A program made the translations under genes and the position numbers. 21,370 nucleotides of DNA from a bacterium HR23 (GTDB taxonomy: Bacteria; Chloroflexota; Dehalococcoidia; Lucifugimonadales; HRBIN23): assembly GCA_002923335.1 (NCBI GenBank), contig BEHZ01000010.1:1-21370 (forward strand), in the 5' to 3' direction. The notes below the pieces were generated by a model. That model was not told where the DNA came from. It saw only the letters and a program-made list of their open reading frames with translations, and searched no databases. Positions 6,685-13,215 of the stretch are shown here, in pieces (position 1 is the first letter of the stretch; each line of letters opens with the position of its first letter).

Positions 6685-7095
6685 CTAGCCTTTCCCCGCT
6701 ATATACGCCTCATACTCCTGGGCGGTGAGGAGGGCGTCCATCTCCTGCAGGTTGCTGGGGCGCAGTTTGACGAGCCACCCCCGTCCGTAGGGGTCGGCGT
6801 TCACCACCTCCGGATGCTCCACCGCCTCCCGGTTCACCTCCACCACCTCCCCACTCAGCGGGGAGAAGAGGTCCGACACCGCCTTCACCGATTCCACCTC
6901 CCCCATCTTCCCCATATGGGTCAGGCGGGTGCCGGGCGGGGGCAGGTTCAGGAAGACCACATCCCCCAACTGGTCCTGGGCGAAGAAGGTGATGCCCACC
7001 AGGGCGGTCCCGTCCTCCAGCAGGCGCACCCACTCGTGTTCACGGGTGTAGCGCAGGTCGGGGGGGTAGTAAGGCTTGCGCTCCATACCGGCCAT
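6685..7095 (-). CDS. gcvH: Glycine cleavage system H protein (lipoyl carrier)
   Basis: This 136-residue lipoyl-domain protein shuttles the aminomethyl group between P-, T- and L-proteins. The lipoylation site is K71 in GEVESVKAVSDL. REHEWVR at the N-terminus and a SPLSGEVVEVN hairpin are family hallmarks. Two in-frame ATGs exist (7095 and 7086). I chose 7095 because GAGGAG lies 8 nt before it; the other would give 133 residues. The gap from gcvT is 14 bp, so co-translation is likely. Confidence 0.95.
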   Translation of the reverse strand: MAGMERKPYYPPDLRYTREHEWVRLLEDGTALVGITFFAQDQLGDVVFLNLPPPGTRLTHMGKMGEVESVKAVSDLFSPLSGEVVEVNREAVEHPEVVNADPYGRGWLVKLRPSNLQEMDALLTAQEYEAYIAGKG

Positions 7096-7109
7096 CCTTT
7101 GGCTCCTCC

Positions 7110-8228
7110 TCAGCGGGTCTCGGGGCGTCGCCGAGTATAGAAGGGCAGGGGCACCACCTCCCCCGGCACCGCCCGCCCCCGTATCTCCACCTCTATGGGC
7201 GTCCCCGGCGCGGCGCAAGAGGGGTGAACATACCCCATGCCAATGTCTTTCCCCAGGGTAGGGGAGAAGCCCCCGCTGGTAACCGTTCCCACCACCGTCC
7301 CGTTATGCAGTATAGGGTAACCGTGGCGGGGGATGCCCCGCTCCCGCAGAACGAACCCCACCAGGCGACGCCCTAGCCCCGCCTCCTTTTGGGCCAGGAG
7401 GGCCTCCCGCCCCAGGAAGCCCTCCCGCTGCAGGTCCACAAAGCGCTCCAGGCCCGCCTCCAGGGGCGTGGTGGAGGGGTCTATATCGGTGCCGTGGAGC
7501 ATCAGCCCTGCCTCCAGGCGCAGGATGTCCCTGGCCCCCAATCCGCACGGCTGGCCACCCAACCCCCGCAAGGCCCGCCAGAGAAACGGCCCGGCCTCGG
7601 CAGGCAGAACCCACTCCACCCCATCCTCGCCCGTGTAGCCGGTGCGCCCCACCAGGGCAGGGACAGAATGCCCCCCCAGGGGAAGGGCACCCTCCCAGGC
7701 CCCGAAGGGGCGTAGCCCCTCCACCGGCGCCAGGGAGACCGCCTTCCCGAAGGCCTCCGGCCCCTGGAAGGCGACCATGGCGGTGGCAAGGGTCTCATCC
7801 CGAATGGCGAGGGGGGGAAAGCCCTCGGCCCACCTCTGGAGCCAGGCCAGGACGGTGAGGCGGTTGGCAGCGTTGCACACCAGCAGGTAGCGCTCCTCTC
7901 CCAATCGGTAGAGGATGGTGTCGTCTATAATACCCCCCTGGGGGTTCAGCAGGAAGCCGTAACGGGCGCGCCCGGGGCGCAGGGCCTGGGCGTCGTGGGT
8001 CAGCAGACGGGCCAGAAGGGGGCCTGCCCCCACCCCCTCTACGCGGATGCGCCCCATATGGGAGACGTCAAAAACGCCCGAGGCGGTGCGCACCGCCCGC
8101 ACCTCCGCCAGGATGCCCACATACTGCAGAGGCATCTCCCACCCGGCGAAGGGGACCATCTTGGCCCCCAAGGCCAGGTGCTCGCTATACAGACAGGTGC
8201 GCAAAAGAGGGGGCGGGGCGTTGCTCAC
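7110..8228 (-). CDS. gcvT: Aminomethyltransferase, glycine cleavage T protein
   Basis: The 372-residue T-protein transfers the methylene group from aminomethyl-lipoyl-GcvH to tetrahydrofolate, releasing ammonia. Diagnostic parts are PFAGWEMPLQY (about residues 26-36), SGVFDVSHMGRIRV (with the conserved Asp), GRTGYTGEDGVEW in the middle, LRLEAGLMLHG, and the C-terminal barrel with VTSGGFSPTLGKDIGMGYV. Length is typical (about 360-375). The start is GTG 8228, preceded by a modest GGAG. It is the first gene of the operon and has its own TTGACA promoter overlapping the end of the upstream flavoprotein gene. Confidence 0.96.
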   Translation of the reverse strand: MSNAPPPLLRTCLYSEHLALGAKMVPFAGWEMPLQYVGILAEVRAVRTASGVFDVSHMGRIRVEGVGAGPLLARLLTHDAQALRPGRARYGFLLNPQGGIIDDTILYRLGEERYLLVCNAANRLTVLAWLQRWAEGFPPLAIRDETLATAMVAFQGPEAFGKAVSLAPVEGLRPFGAWEGALPLGGHSVPALVGRTGYTGEDGVEWVLPAEAGPFLWRALRGLGGQPCGLGARDILRLEAGLMLHGTDIDPSTTPLEAGLERFVDLQREGFLGREALLAQKEAGLGRRLVGFVLRERGIPRHGYPILHNGTVVGTVTSGGFSPTLGKDIGMGYVHPSCAAPGTPIEVEIRGRAVPGEVVPLPFYTRRRPETR

Positions 8229-8255
8229 GGGTTGCGCTCCGCAGGTTTTAGAAGT

Positions 8256-8284
8256 AGGGTAACCCTGGGAGAGGGGGGTGTCAA
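8256..8284 (-). promoter_or_regulatory. Promoter of the gcvTHPAPB operon
   Basis: A perfect TTGACA (8284-8279) and TACCCT (8261-8256) are 17 bp apart on the minus strand, giving a start near 8249 and a leader of about 20 nt. The -35 hexamer contains the TGA stop codon of the upstream flavoprotein gene. No glycine-riboswitch-like structure fits in so short a leader. Confidence 0.6.
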
Positions 8285-9555
8285 GGCGAAAGGCTCCAGG
8301 GCCTGGCCCCTATGCCTATCCCCACCCGATGGTAGGCCCACTGCACGGCGATGCGCACCGCCTTGGGCCACAGGGCCAGGGGCACCAGGCGGAAGGCCGT
8401 CCACAAAGGACCGGGGCGAAGCAGATGGGTGAAGGCGCGCCCTGGGAAGTCTATATCCCCATACGCCCGCAGGTAGTGTGCCAGGCGGGGGTCGCCCAGC
8501 ATTCGCAAAGCCACTCCCAGTTCCGAGGGGCTCAGGGACAGGAAGAAACGGCGCAGAACCGCCCCCAGGCGCACCTCCCGCCCCAGGGGCCCGTGCCACC
8601 ACCGCTCATAGGACGCCAGCGCACGGGCGGAGCAGCCCCCCCGCTCCAGGGCACGCCCGGCCACCTGGGCGCACCAGCGGGCCGACTCCACACCGGTATA
8701 AATCCCCCCACCTGAGGTGGGCTTCACCTGCCCCCCGGCGTCTCCCACCAGCATAATGCCGTCGCCCACCAGAGGGCGAGGGCGCAGGGAAGCCAGGGGT
8801 ATCACGCCTCCCTGCAAACGGAGCACCCGTGCGCCCCTCAGCGGGGGAAAGGTCTCCAACAAGCGCTGCAGAAGGAGGCGAGGGCTAACCCCCCGTTGGG
8901 CGGTGCCCACGCCGATGCGGGCCGTCCCATCCCCCAGGGGGATGGCCCAGCCGAACCAGCCGGGATAGGCCACCGGGTCCAGGGCGCAATAGACAACCGA
9001 GGGGTCCAACCCCTGCACTGCCACCTCGCCCCCCAAGGCGTAGACCGCTTCCCCCGAGGGGGGCGCAGGCAGGTAGCGGGCCATCACCGAGCGGGAGCCG
9101 TCCGCCCCCACCACCAGGCGACAGGCCACCACCTCCTCCCCCCCGTTCCGGCGCAGACGCAGGGCAAGGGTGCCGTCGCCGTTGCGCTCCACCCCCAGGG
9201 CACGAGCGCCCGGCAAAAGGTAGGCGCCCGCCTCCTCGGCCTGCTCCGCCAGGAAGCGGTCCAACCCCACACGGTCTAGCACCAGGGCCTTGGGCTGGGG
9301 AGCCGAGAGGGAAAGCACCACCCCCTCCGGCCCATAGGCCACCACTCCCTGCACCCGGTTCCATACCAGGTCGGGGGGTGCACCTGTGGCGGAGAGGGTG
9401 CGGGGCGTTACCAGCCCCGAGCAGTGGCAGGGCTGACCCACCTGGGGGTGCTCCTCCAGCAGGAGCACCCGAAAGGAACGCTGGGCCAGCAGGCGGGCAA
9501 CGGTGGAGCCAGCCGGCCCAGCACCCACGACAACCACATCGTAGCGGGCAGACAC
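8281..9555 (-). CDS. Geranylgeranyl reductase-family FAD-dependent oxidoreductase
   Basis: This flavoprotein of about 424 residues has a Rossmann FAD motif at its N-terminus (VVVVGAGPAGSTVARLLA), followed by the geranylgeranyl-reductase signature QPCHCSGLVTPR, a VGADGSRSVMARYL strand, PGWFGWAIPLGDGTARIGVG, and LVGDAGGQVKPTSGGGIYTG. Members reduce isoprenoid double bonds in archaeal lipids, quinone tails or chlorophyll precursors; the substrate here cannot be told. The start is uncertain: GTG 9555 gives the normal short N-terminus, while TTG 9564, directly after the upstream stop codon, adds three residues. Neither has a good ribosome site, and a TATAAT at 9570-9565 would make the mRNA start almost at the GTG. 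It is the last gene of the LeuC/LeuD/lyase operon. Confidence 0.85.
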   Translation of the reverse strand: MSARYDVVVVGAGPAGSTVARLLAQRSFRVLLLEEHPQVGQPCHCSGLVTPRTLSATGAPPDLVWNRVQGVVAYGPEGVVLSLSAPQPKALVLDRVGLDRFLAEQAEEAGAYLLPGARALGVERNGDGTLALRLRRNGGEEVVACRLVVGADGSRSVMARYLPAPPSGEAVYALGGEVAVQGLDPSVVYCALDPVAYPGWFGWAIPLGDGTARIGVGTAQRGVSPRLLLQRLLETFPPLRGARVLRLQGGVIPLASLRPRPLVGDGIMLVGDAGGQVKPTSGGGIYTGVESARWCAQVAGRALERGGCSARALASYERWWHGPLGREVRLGAVLRRFFLSLSPSELGVALRMLGDPRLAHYLRAYGDIDFPGRAFTHLLRPGPLWTAFRLVPLALWPKAVRIAVQWAYHRVGIGIGARPWSLSP

Positions 9556-9564
9556 CGCTCCCAA

Positions 9565-9570
9565 TTATAC
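9565..9570 (-). promoter_or_regulatory. TATAAT element overlapping a stop codon, before the flavoprotein gene
   Basis: A perfect TATAAT on the minus strand contains the TAA stop of the lyase gene. Transcription from it would begin near 9558, within a few bases of the GTG at 9555, giving a nearly leaderless message. No good -35 element is visible, so it may be a chance match created by a Val-stop codon pair. Confidence 0.3.
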
Positions 9571-10446
9571 AGCCGGCAAGCGAGGCGACGCACGGGAGGG
9601 GGCGATGTCCGAGACCCCGTATCGGCGCTCCATCTCATAGATCTGGGGGAGGCCCAGCAGGTCCGTGATGCTGTCCCGCCCCTCCATACGAGAGGGGGAA
9701 ACGGTCCCCTTCCTCTTCAACTCGGTGAAGGCGTCCTTCAGGGCCTTGTAGATCACCCCAATGGTGCCCCCGGCGATCATGATCTTGAAGCCCAAGGCCT
9801 CTATCTCTTTGGCGGGGCGGAGCATGCCGTTATAGAGTTTGGGGATGTCCCGCAGTTCCCGGGCGTAGACCTCCAGGTCCTCCTGGGTGCGAATGCCGTC
9901 CACGAAGACCAGGTCCGCCCCCGCCTCATAATAGGCTCGGCACCGTCGGAGGGTATCCTCCCAGCCGTTCACCGCCAGGGCGTCGGTGCGGGCGATGATG
10001 ACGAAGTCCTTGTCCCGGCGGGCGTCCAGGGCCGCCCGGATCTTCTGCACGTGCTCCTCCAGGGGGACCACCTGCTTCCCCTCAAAGAACCCGCACTTTT
10101 TGGGGAAGACCTGGTCCTCTATATGGATGCCCGCCACCCCCGCCGCCTCATACTCCCGCACGGTGCGCCACACATTGATGGGGTTACCGTAACCCGTGTC
10201 GGCGTCGCACAGCACGGGGAGGCGGACGGCGGAGGCGATATACCGGGCGTTCTGCACCATCTCCGTCTGGGTAACCAGCCCCACATCGGGATACCCCCGG
10301 GCGGCTGCGGTGCCGAACCCCGTCATATACAGCAGGGGGAAGCCCACCGCCTCCGCTATCTTGGCCTGGTAGGCATCAAACACGAAGGGAGCCAGGATCA
10401 GCCCCGGCCGTTTCAGCAGTCGGCGGAAGCGTGTGGTGGGACGCAC
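9565..10446 (-). CDS. Isocitrate lyase/PEP mutase-superfamily lyase (methylisocitrate/dimethylmalate lyase-like)
   Basis: The 293-residue protein has the superfamily's metal site (CDADTGYG with D81 and D83; HIEDQ with E110 and D111) and the catalytic flap KKCG (residues 116-119). Members cleave C-C bonds next to a carboxylate, for example 2-methylisocitrate to succinate plus pyruvate or 2,3-dimethylmalate to propionate plus pyruvate. The flap reads KKCGFF where many isocitrate and methylisocitrate lyases have K(K/R)CGH, so specificity is uncertain. The GTG at 10446 is well supported by AAAGGAGGTG. It lies 12 bp after a LeuD-like subunit, which suggests it acts on the aconitase-type product. 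The gene ends in GTATAA, and its stop abuts the next gene. Confidence 0.85.
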   Translation of the reverse strand: MRPTTRFRRLLKRPGLILAPFVFDAYQAKIAEAVGFPLLYMTGFGTAAARGYPDVGLVTQTEMVQNARYIASAVRLPVLCDADTGYGNPINVWRTVREYEAAGVAGIHIEDQVFPKKCGFFEGKQVVPLEEHVQKIRAALDARRDKDFVIIARTDALAVNGWEDTLRRCRAYYEAGADLVFVDGIRTQEDLEVYARELRDIPKLYNGMLRPAKEIEALGFKIMIAGGTIGVIYKALKDAFTELKRKGTVSPSRMEGRDSITDLLGLPQIYEMERRYGVSDIAPSRASPRLPAV

Positions 10447-10458
10447 AGCGCACCTCCT

Positions 10459-10980
10459 TTACGATGCCCTTCGGCCCTGGGCCAGGCGGGCCTTCAGGTA
10501 GTTGTCCAGCCCCCCGGCCATCAGGATTTGGTAAGGGGGGCTGTCTTTGGGCAGGGCCTCGGCCTGCAGTTCCACCCCCCGGGTAAGGTTGCGGACCCGC
10601 CCGCTCTCCACATCCACCTCGGCCACATCCCCCTCCTCAAAGGCCTGGGAGACGCCGGGACAGAGGAGGACGGGGAAGCCGATATGGATGCTATTGCGGA
10701 AGAAGAGACGGGAGACGGAGTCGGCCACCACGCAGGCGATGCCCAGGGCCTTGAGCATGCGGGCGGCGGGGCGGCTGGAGCCACACCCGAAGTTGCGCCC
10801 GGCGATGATGATGTCCCCCGGGGTGACCTGCTGGGCCCAGCCGGGGCGATTGGCCTCCATACAGAACTGGGCCGCCTCTTTATCGGAGATGCCGGGGCGG
10901 GCCAGCACCTTGCTCCCCGGCATCATCAGGTCGGTGCTGATGTTGTCCCCAAACTTCCACACCTTGCCCTGGAAGCGCAT
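10459..10980 (-). CDS. Aconitase-superfamily small subunit (LeuD-like; isopropylmalate/dimethylmalate/homoaconitate-type)
   Basis: This 173-residue swivel-domain subunit has the LeuD hallmarks FGDNISTDLMMPG near the N-terminus, IIAGRNFGCGSSRPAARMLK, and VVADSVSRLFFRNSIHIGFP. It pairs with the large subunit encoded 11 bp upstream to form a hydro-lyase that isomerises or hydrates a 2-hydroxy or unsaturated dicarboxylic acid. Length is that of the stand-alone small subunit. The ATG at 10980 has AAAGGAGGAGGGT before it; the open frame extends further but overlaps the large subunit. No leuA or leuB is present here, so leucine synthesis is only one option. The adjoining lyase gene points instead to a dmdAB-dml-like arrangement (2,3-dimethylmalate) or another branched dicarboxylate. 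Confidence 0.88.
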   Translation of the reverse strand: MRFQGKVWKFGDNISTDLMMPGSKVLARPGISDKEAAQFCMEANRPGWAQQVTPGDIIIAGRNFGCGSSRPAARMLKALGIACVVADSVSRLFFRNSIHIGFPVLLCPGVSQAFEEGDVAEVDVESGRVRNLTRGVELQAEALPKDSPPYQILMAGGLDNYLKARLAQGRRAS

Positions 10981-10991
10981 ACCCTCCTCCT

Positions 10992-12260
10992 TTACAGGAA
11001 CTCCCGGGGGTCGGTGATGTAGCCCGTTACCGCCGACGCCGCCACGGTGGCGGGGTTGGCCAGGTAAACGAAGGCCTTGGGACTGCCCATCCGCCCCTGG
11101 AAGTTGCGGTTGCTGGAGGAGATGCACACCTCCCCGTCCCCCAGCACCCCCATATGCAGGCCGGGGCAAGGGCCACAGGTGCTACTGGTGATGAGCGCCC
11201 CCGCCTCGGCCAGCACCTGCCAGATGCCCTCCTCCATGCACTGCTTCCAGATGGCCTGGGAGGCGGGGGTGCAAATAAGGCGCACATCGGGGTGCACCTG
11301 CCGCCCCTTCAGGATGCGGGCCGCCATGCGGAAGTCCTCCATCCGCCCGTTGGTGCAGGAGCCGATGAAGGCCTGGTCTATCTTGATACGCTCCCGGGCC
11401 ACCTGGACCACGGGGACGCTGTTGCCCGGGTCGTGGGGGAGGGCCACATAGGGGGGCAGATGGGTGAGGTCCACAGTGTAGGTGGCGGAATAGTGGGCGT
11501 CCGGGTCGGGGGAAACGGGGCGCGGCTCCCGGCGCATCTTCCCTTTCAGGTAGTCCAGCGTCTGCTCGTCGCAGGGGAAGATGGCGAACTTGGCGCCGAT
11601 CTCTATCCCCATGTTGGCCATGGAGAAGCGCCCCGCCATAGAGATGCTGGCCACCCCCGGCCCCACGAACTCCACCGACTTGTAGAGGGCCACATCGGTG
11701 CCGTAGGTGCCGGCGATGTGCAGGATCACATCCTTCCCCACCACAAACTGGTCGGGACCCGGCAAACGCCCCGTGAGGATGAAACGGACGCTCTCCGGCA
11801 CCCGAAGCCACACCTCCCCCGTCGCCAGCACCAGGGGGAGTTCCTCGTTGATGGGGCAGGAGGCGACATTGAAGCACCCATACGAGGTGGAGTGGGAGTC
11901 AATGGAGGCGATGAAGTCCCCGGGGGAGACATACCCGTGGTGGGGGAAGAGTTCGTGGAGGATGCCGTGGCGCCCCCACTCAAAGAAGTGGGTAATGCCG
12001 AACTCCTTCACGAACTTGCGCATCTCCACGGCGCCGTTGGCGGCGTCCACCGAAGGCGGGGGTGCCAGGTGGTCCTCGGTAACATACACCCGCTCGGGGT
12101 CCCACACCCGCTCAATACCCAGGGCACGCAGGCGTGCCCGCAGGTTCCTGGCCCCAATGACCGCGGTGCCGTCCACCCTGGCCCAGATGTATTCCCCCGG
12201 CTTCACCTGGGGGCGTCCCGACGCCCGTGCCAAAATCTTCTCCCCCATTGTTGCGCCCAT
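10992..12260 (-). CDS. Aconitase-superfamily large subunit (LeuC-like, 4Fe-4S hydro-lyase)
   Basis: The 422-residue large subunit binds a 4Fe-4S cluster through C302 (IGSCTNGRMED), C362 and C365 (SSTCGPCPGLHMG). DSHSTSYGCFN and GRFSMANMGIEIGAKFAIFP are also characteristic of the LeuC/DmdA/AksD group. About 420 residues is the length of the two-chain isopropylmalate-isomerase type, not full aconitase. The ATG at 12260 follows GGGGGGTG; a longer open frame to 12332 overlaps the promoter and the 5' hairpin and is rejected. It is the first gene of a four-gene operon: large subunit, small subunit, lyase, flavoprotein. The substrate is unresolved between 3-isopropylmalate, dimethylmalate and citramalate-type acids. 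Confidence 0.88.
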   Translation of the reverse strand: MGATMGEKILARASGRPQVKPGEYIWARVDGTAVIGARNLRARLRALGIERVWDPERVYVTEDHLAPPPSVDAANGAVEMRKFVKEFGITHFFEWGRHGILHELFPHHGYVSPGDFIASIDSHSTSYGCFNVASCPINEELPLVLATGEVWLRVPESVRFILTGRLPGPDQFVVGKDVILHIAGTYGTDVALYKSVEFVGPGVASISMAGRFSMANMGIEIGAKFAIFPCDEQTLDYLKGKMRREPRPVSPDPDAHYSATYTVDLTHLPPYVALPHDPGNSVPVVQVARERIKIDQAFIGSCTNGRMEDFRMAARILKGRQVHPDVRLICTPASQAIWKQCMEEGIWQVLAEAGALITSSTCGPCPGLHMGVLGDGEVCISSSNRNFQGRMGSPKAFVYLANPATVAASAVTGYITDPREFL

Positions 12261-12278
12261 TTCTACACACCCCCCGTA

Positions 12279-12297
12279 GGGCCTGCTCGGCAGGCCC
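12279..12297 (-). promoter_or_regulatory. 5'-terminal hairpin of the LeuC-like operon mRNA
   Basis: A perfect 8-bp inverted repeat (GGGCCTGC, 3-nt loop, GCAGGCCC) occupies 12297-12279 on the minus strand. The predicted transcription start from the upstream promoter is about 12296-12298, so the message would begin with this stem. Such 5' stems can protect mRNA from RppH/RNase E or RNase J. It lies about 18 nt before the ATG, leaving the ribosome site free. Confidence 0.5.
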
Positions 12298-12303
12298 AGC
12301 CCG

Positions 12304-12332
12304 ATTGTGCGCTCAAGGGCCATACCTGTCAA
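12304..12332 (-). promoter_or_regulatory. Promoter of the LeuC-LeuD-lyase-flavoprotein operon
   Basis: A perfect TTGACA (12332-12327) and CACAAT (12309-12304) are spaced by exactly 17 bp on the minus strand. This placement rules out translation from the most upstream frame start and supports the ATG at 12260. Confidence 0.6.
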
Positions 12333-12384
12333 GAGTTGGGGGAGGAGGCCCCGCGGCGCACCGCAACGCCCCCCGCTATACAGC

Positions 12385-12445
12385 AGGGGCCTCCCCAGGG
12401 AGGCACAGGGGACATAACCCTTTCCCCCTTGGGGAGGCCCCTTTT
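12385..12445. terminator. Long GC-rich inverted repeat followed by TTTT (likely terminator)
   Basis: Positions 12385-12397 pair perfectly with 12430-12442 (13 bp, core GGGGCCTCCCC with GGGGAGGCCCC) around a 32-nt loop, and TTTT follows on the plus strand at 12442-12445. An alternative smaller stem within 12389-12404 (GCCTCCC/GGGAGGC) competes for the left arm. It lies downstream of the minus-strand CDGSH gene and upstream of the LeuC-operon promoter, so it probably insulates the two. The T-run favours the plus orientation, in which no gene ends nearby. Confidence 0.45.
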
Positions 12446-12505
12446 GTGGGACAGGCCCAATACGGCGCGCCCCCTACGGATACCCCCGCAGAGGGCGCCT
12501 CGGGG

Positions 12506-12709
12506 TTAGTGGGCCTGGGGGTCCGAAGCGAAGCCCACCCGCTTGTGGGTGCCGTCGCAGAAGGGCTTGTTGGCGGACTGCCCGCATCGGCACAGGGCGA
12601 TGGGGTTCCCCTTCAGGGTGAACTCCTTACCGGTGCTGTCCACCACCTTCACCGGCCCGCTCACCAGATAGGGGCCGTCCTTCCGGGTCTGGATAACTAC
12701 CGTCTCCAT
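12506..12709 (-). CDS. CDGSH iron-sulfur domain protein
   Basis: This 67-residue protein is essentially one CDGSH domain. It shows the pattern C-x-C-x8-C-x3-H as CRCGQSANKPFCDGTH, with C40, C42, C51 and H55 as the expected ligands of a redox-active, pH-sensitive 2Fe-2S cluster. These proteins act in electron transfer or cluster transfer in the cytoplasm; bacterial partners are mostly unknown. The ATG at 12709 follows GGGAGGG with 4-nt spacing. It is transcribed divergently from the HxlR regulator through facing promoters, so control by that regulator is plausible. A small desulforedoxin-like protein lies 3.5 kb away, giving the region a redox theme. Confidence 0.92.
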   Translation of the reverse strand: METVVIQTRKDGPYLVSGPVKVVDSTGKEFTLKGNPIALCRCGQSANKPFCDGTHKRVGFASDPQAH

Positions 12710-12731
12710 ACAACCCTCCCTCTTGGGCTAC

Positions 12732-12742
12732 CTATAATATAG
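12732..12742. promoter_or_regulatory. AT-rich palindrome CTATAATATAG, candidate regulator site
   Basis: This 11-bp perfect palindrome overlaps the -10 region of the CDGSH promoter and lies between it and the divergent HxlR gene. HxlR-type regulators bind short inverted repeats near their own genes, so this is a reasonable operator candidate. It could equally be no more than the -10 element. Confidence 0.35.
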
Positions 12743-12765
12743 CGCGGGAAAAAGTATCGTGTCAA
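12736..12765 (-). promoter_or_regulatory. Promoter of the CDGSH gene
   Basis: A perfect TTGACA (12765-12760) and TATATT (12741-12736) with an 18-bp spacer on the minus strand give a start near 12729 and a leader of about 20 nt. The spacer includes an AT-rich stretch unusual for this genome. Confidence 0.6.
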
Positions 12766-12769
12766 TCCC

Positions 12770-12798
12770 TTGTGGACTACTCCATCTTCTGCTATCCT
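12770..12798 (+). promoter_or_regulatory. Promoter of the HxlR-led operon
   Basis: TTGTGG (12770-12775) and TATCCT (12793-12798) are spaced by 17 bp on the plus strand, giving a start near 12805 and a very short leader in which AGGAGGAGG precedes the ATG at 12816. The -35 element lies 5 bp from the -35 of the divergent CDGSH promoter, so a bound regulator could control both. Confidence 0.5.
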
Positions 12799-12815
12799 GG
12801 GCGCAGGAGGAGGCG

Positions 12816-13187
12816 ATGCTGGAGCGGAAACTGGTGGCCGACGCCATGGCGGGGGGAGCCTTCTGCCCGGTGCGGGCGACCCTGGCCCTTATCGGGCAGA
12901 AGTGGGTGCCCCACATCTTCCACGAGTTGTCCCGGGGCAAGCGCCGGTTCAACGAACTGGCCCAGGCGGTCGGGGGAGTGAACCCCCGCACCCTCAAGGC
13001 CCGCCTGACCGCCCTGGAGCAGGCCGGGGTGGTGCGCCGACGGGTGGTGGAGACCATGCCCCCCTGGGTGGAATACGAACTGACCCCCGCCGGCCAGGAG
13101 TTGGCCCAGGCCTTCTCCGCCCTGGAGGCCTGGGGGCGGAAGCACCTCACCACCGAGCGCCTCGCCCGCCTCGTCCGCCCCTCCTAG
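12816..13187 (+). CDS. HxlR-family winged-helix transcriptional regulator
   Basis: The 123-residue protein has the HxlR signature CPVRATLALIGQKW (C17 onward), the recognition-helix region RRFNELAQAVGGVNPRTLKA, and a wing ending in YELTPAGQEL. Family members sense electrophiles, aldehydes, oxidants or small aromatics, and several (YodB, HypR, QorR) use a cysteine at the position of C17. Redox sensing is therefore plausible, but a lone cysteine does not prove it. The ATG at 12816 has an AGGAGGAGG site; the longer frame to 12759 runs through the promoter. The next gene starts 28 bp downstream on the same strand, so the regulator probably heads an operon with the two unrecognised genes. Confidence 0.9.
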   Translation: MLERKLVADAMAGGAFCPVRATLALIGQKWVPHIFHELSRGKRRFNELAQAVGGVNPRTLKARLTALEQAGVVRRRVVETMPPWVEYELTPAGQELAQAFSALEAWGRKHLTTERLARLVRPS

Positions 13188-13215
13188 CCCCCTCTACCAC
13201 GGCGGGAGGTGAACG

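Noticed and set aside
5326..7140. Plus-strand open frame of about 604 codons antisense to gcvPA and gcvH
   Set aside because: It has low-complexity G/H/Q composition with no domain; the opposite strand encodes unmistakable glycine cleavage proteins.
8229..8280. Possible glycine riboswitch before gcvT
   Set aside because: Only about 20 nt lie between the predicted start site and the GTG, far too short for the aptamer.
9424..11022. Plus-strand open frame of about 530 codons antisense to the lyase and LeuD-like genes
   Set aside because: This is a shadow of GC-rich genes: no motif, no ribosome site, and it crosses three real genes.
12261..12332. N-terminal extension of the LeuC-like protein from an upstream ATG at 12332
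   Set aside because: It overlaps the TTGACA promoter and the 5' hairpin and is not homologous to the family; ATG 12260 fits family length.
12759..12815. Earlier start for the HxlR regulator at 12759
   Set aside because: It would translate through the predicted promoter and lacks a ribosome site; ATG 12816 has AGGAGGAGG.
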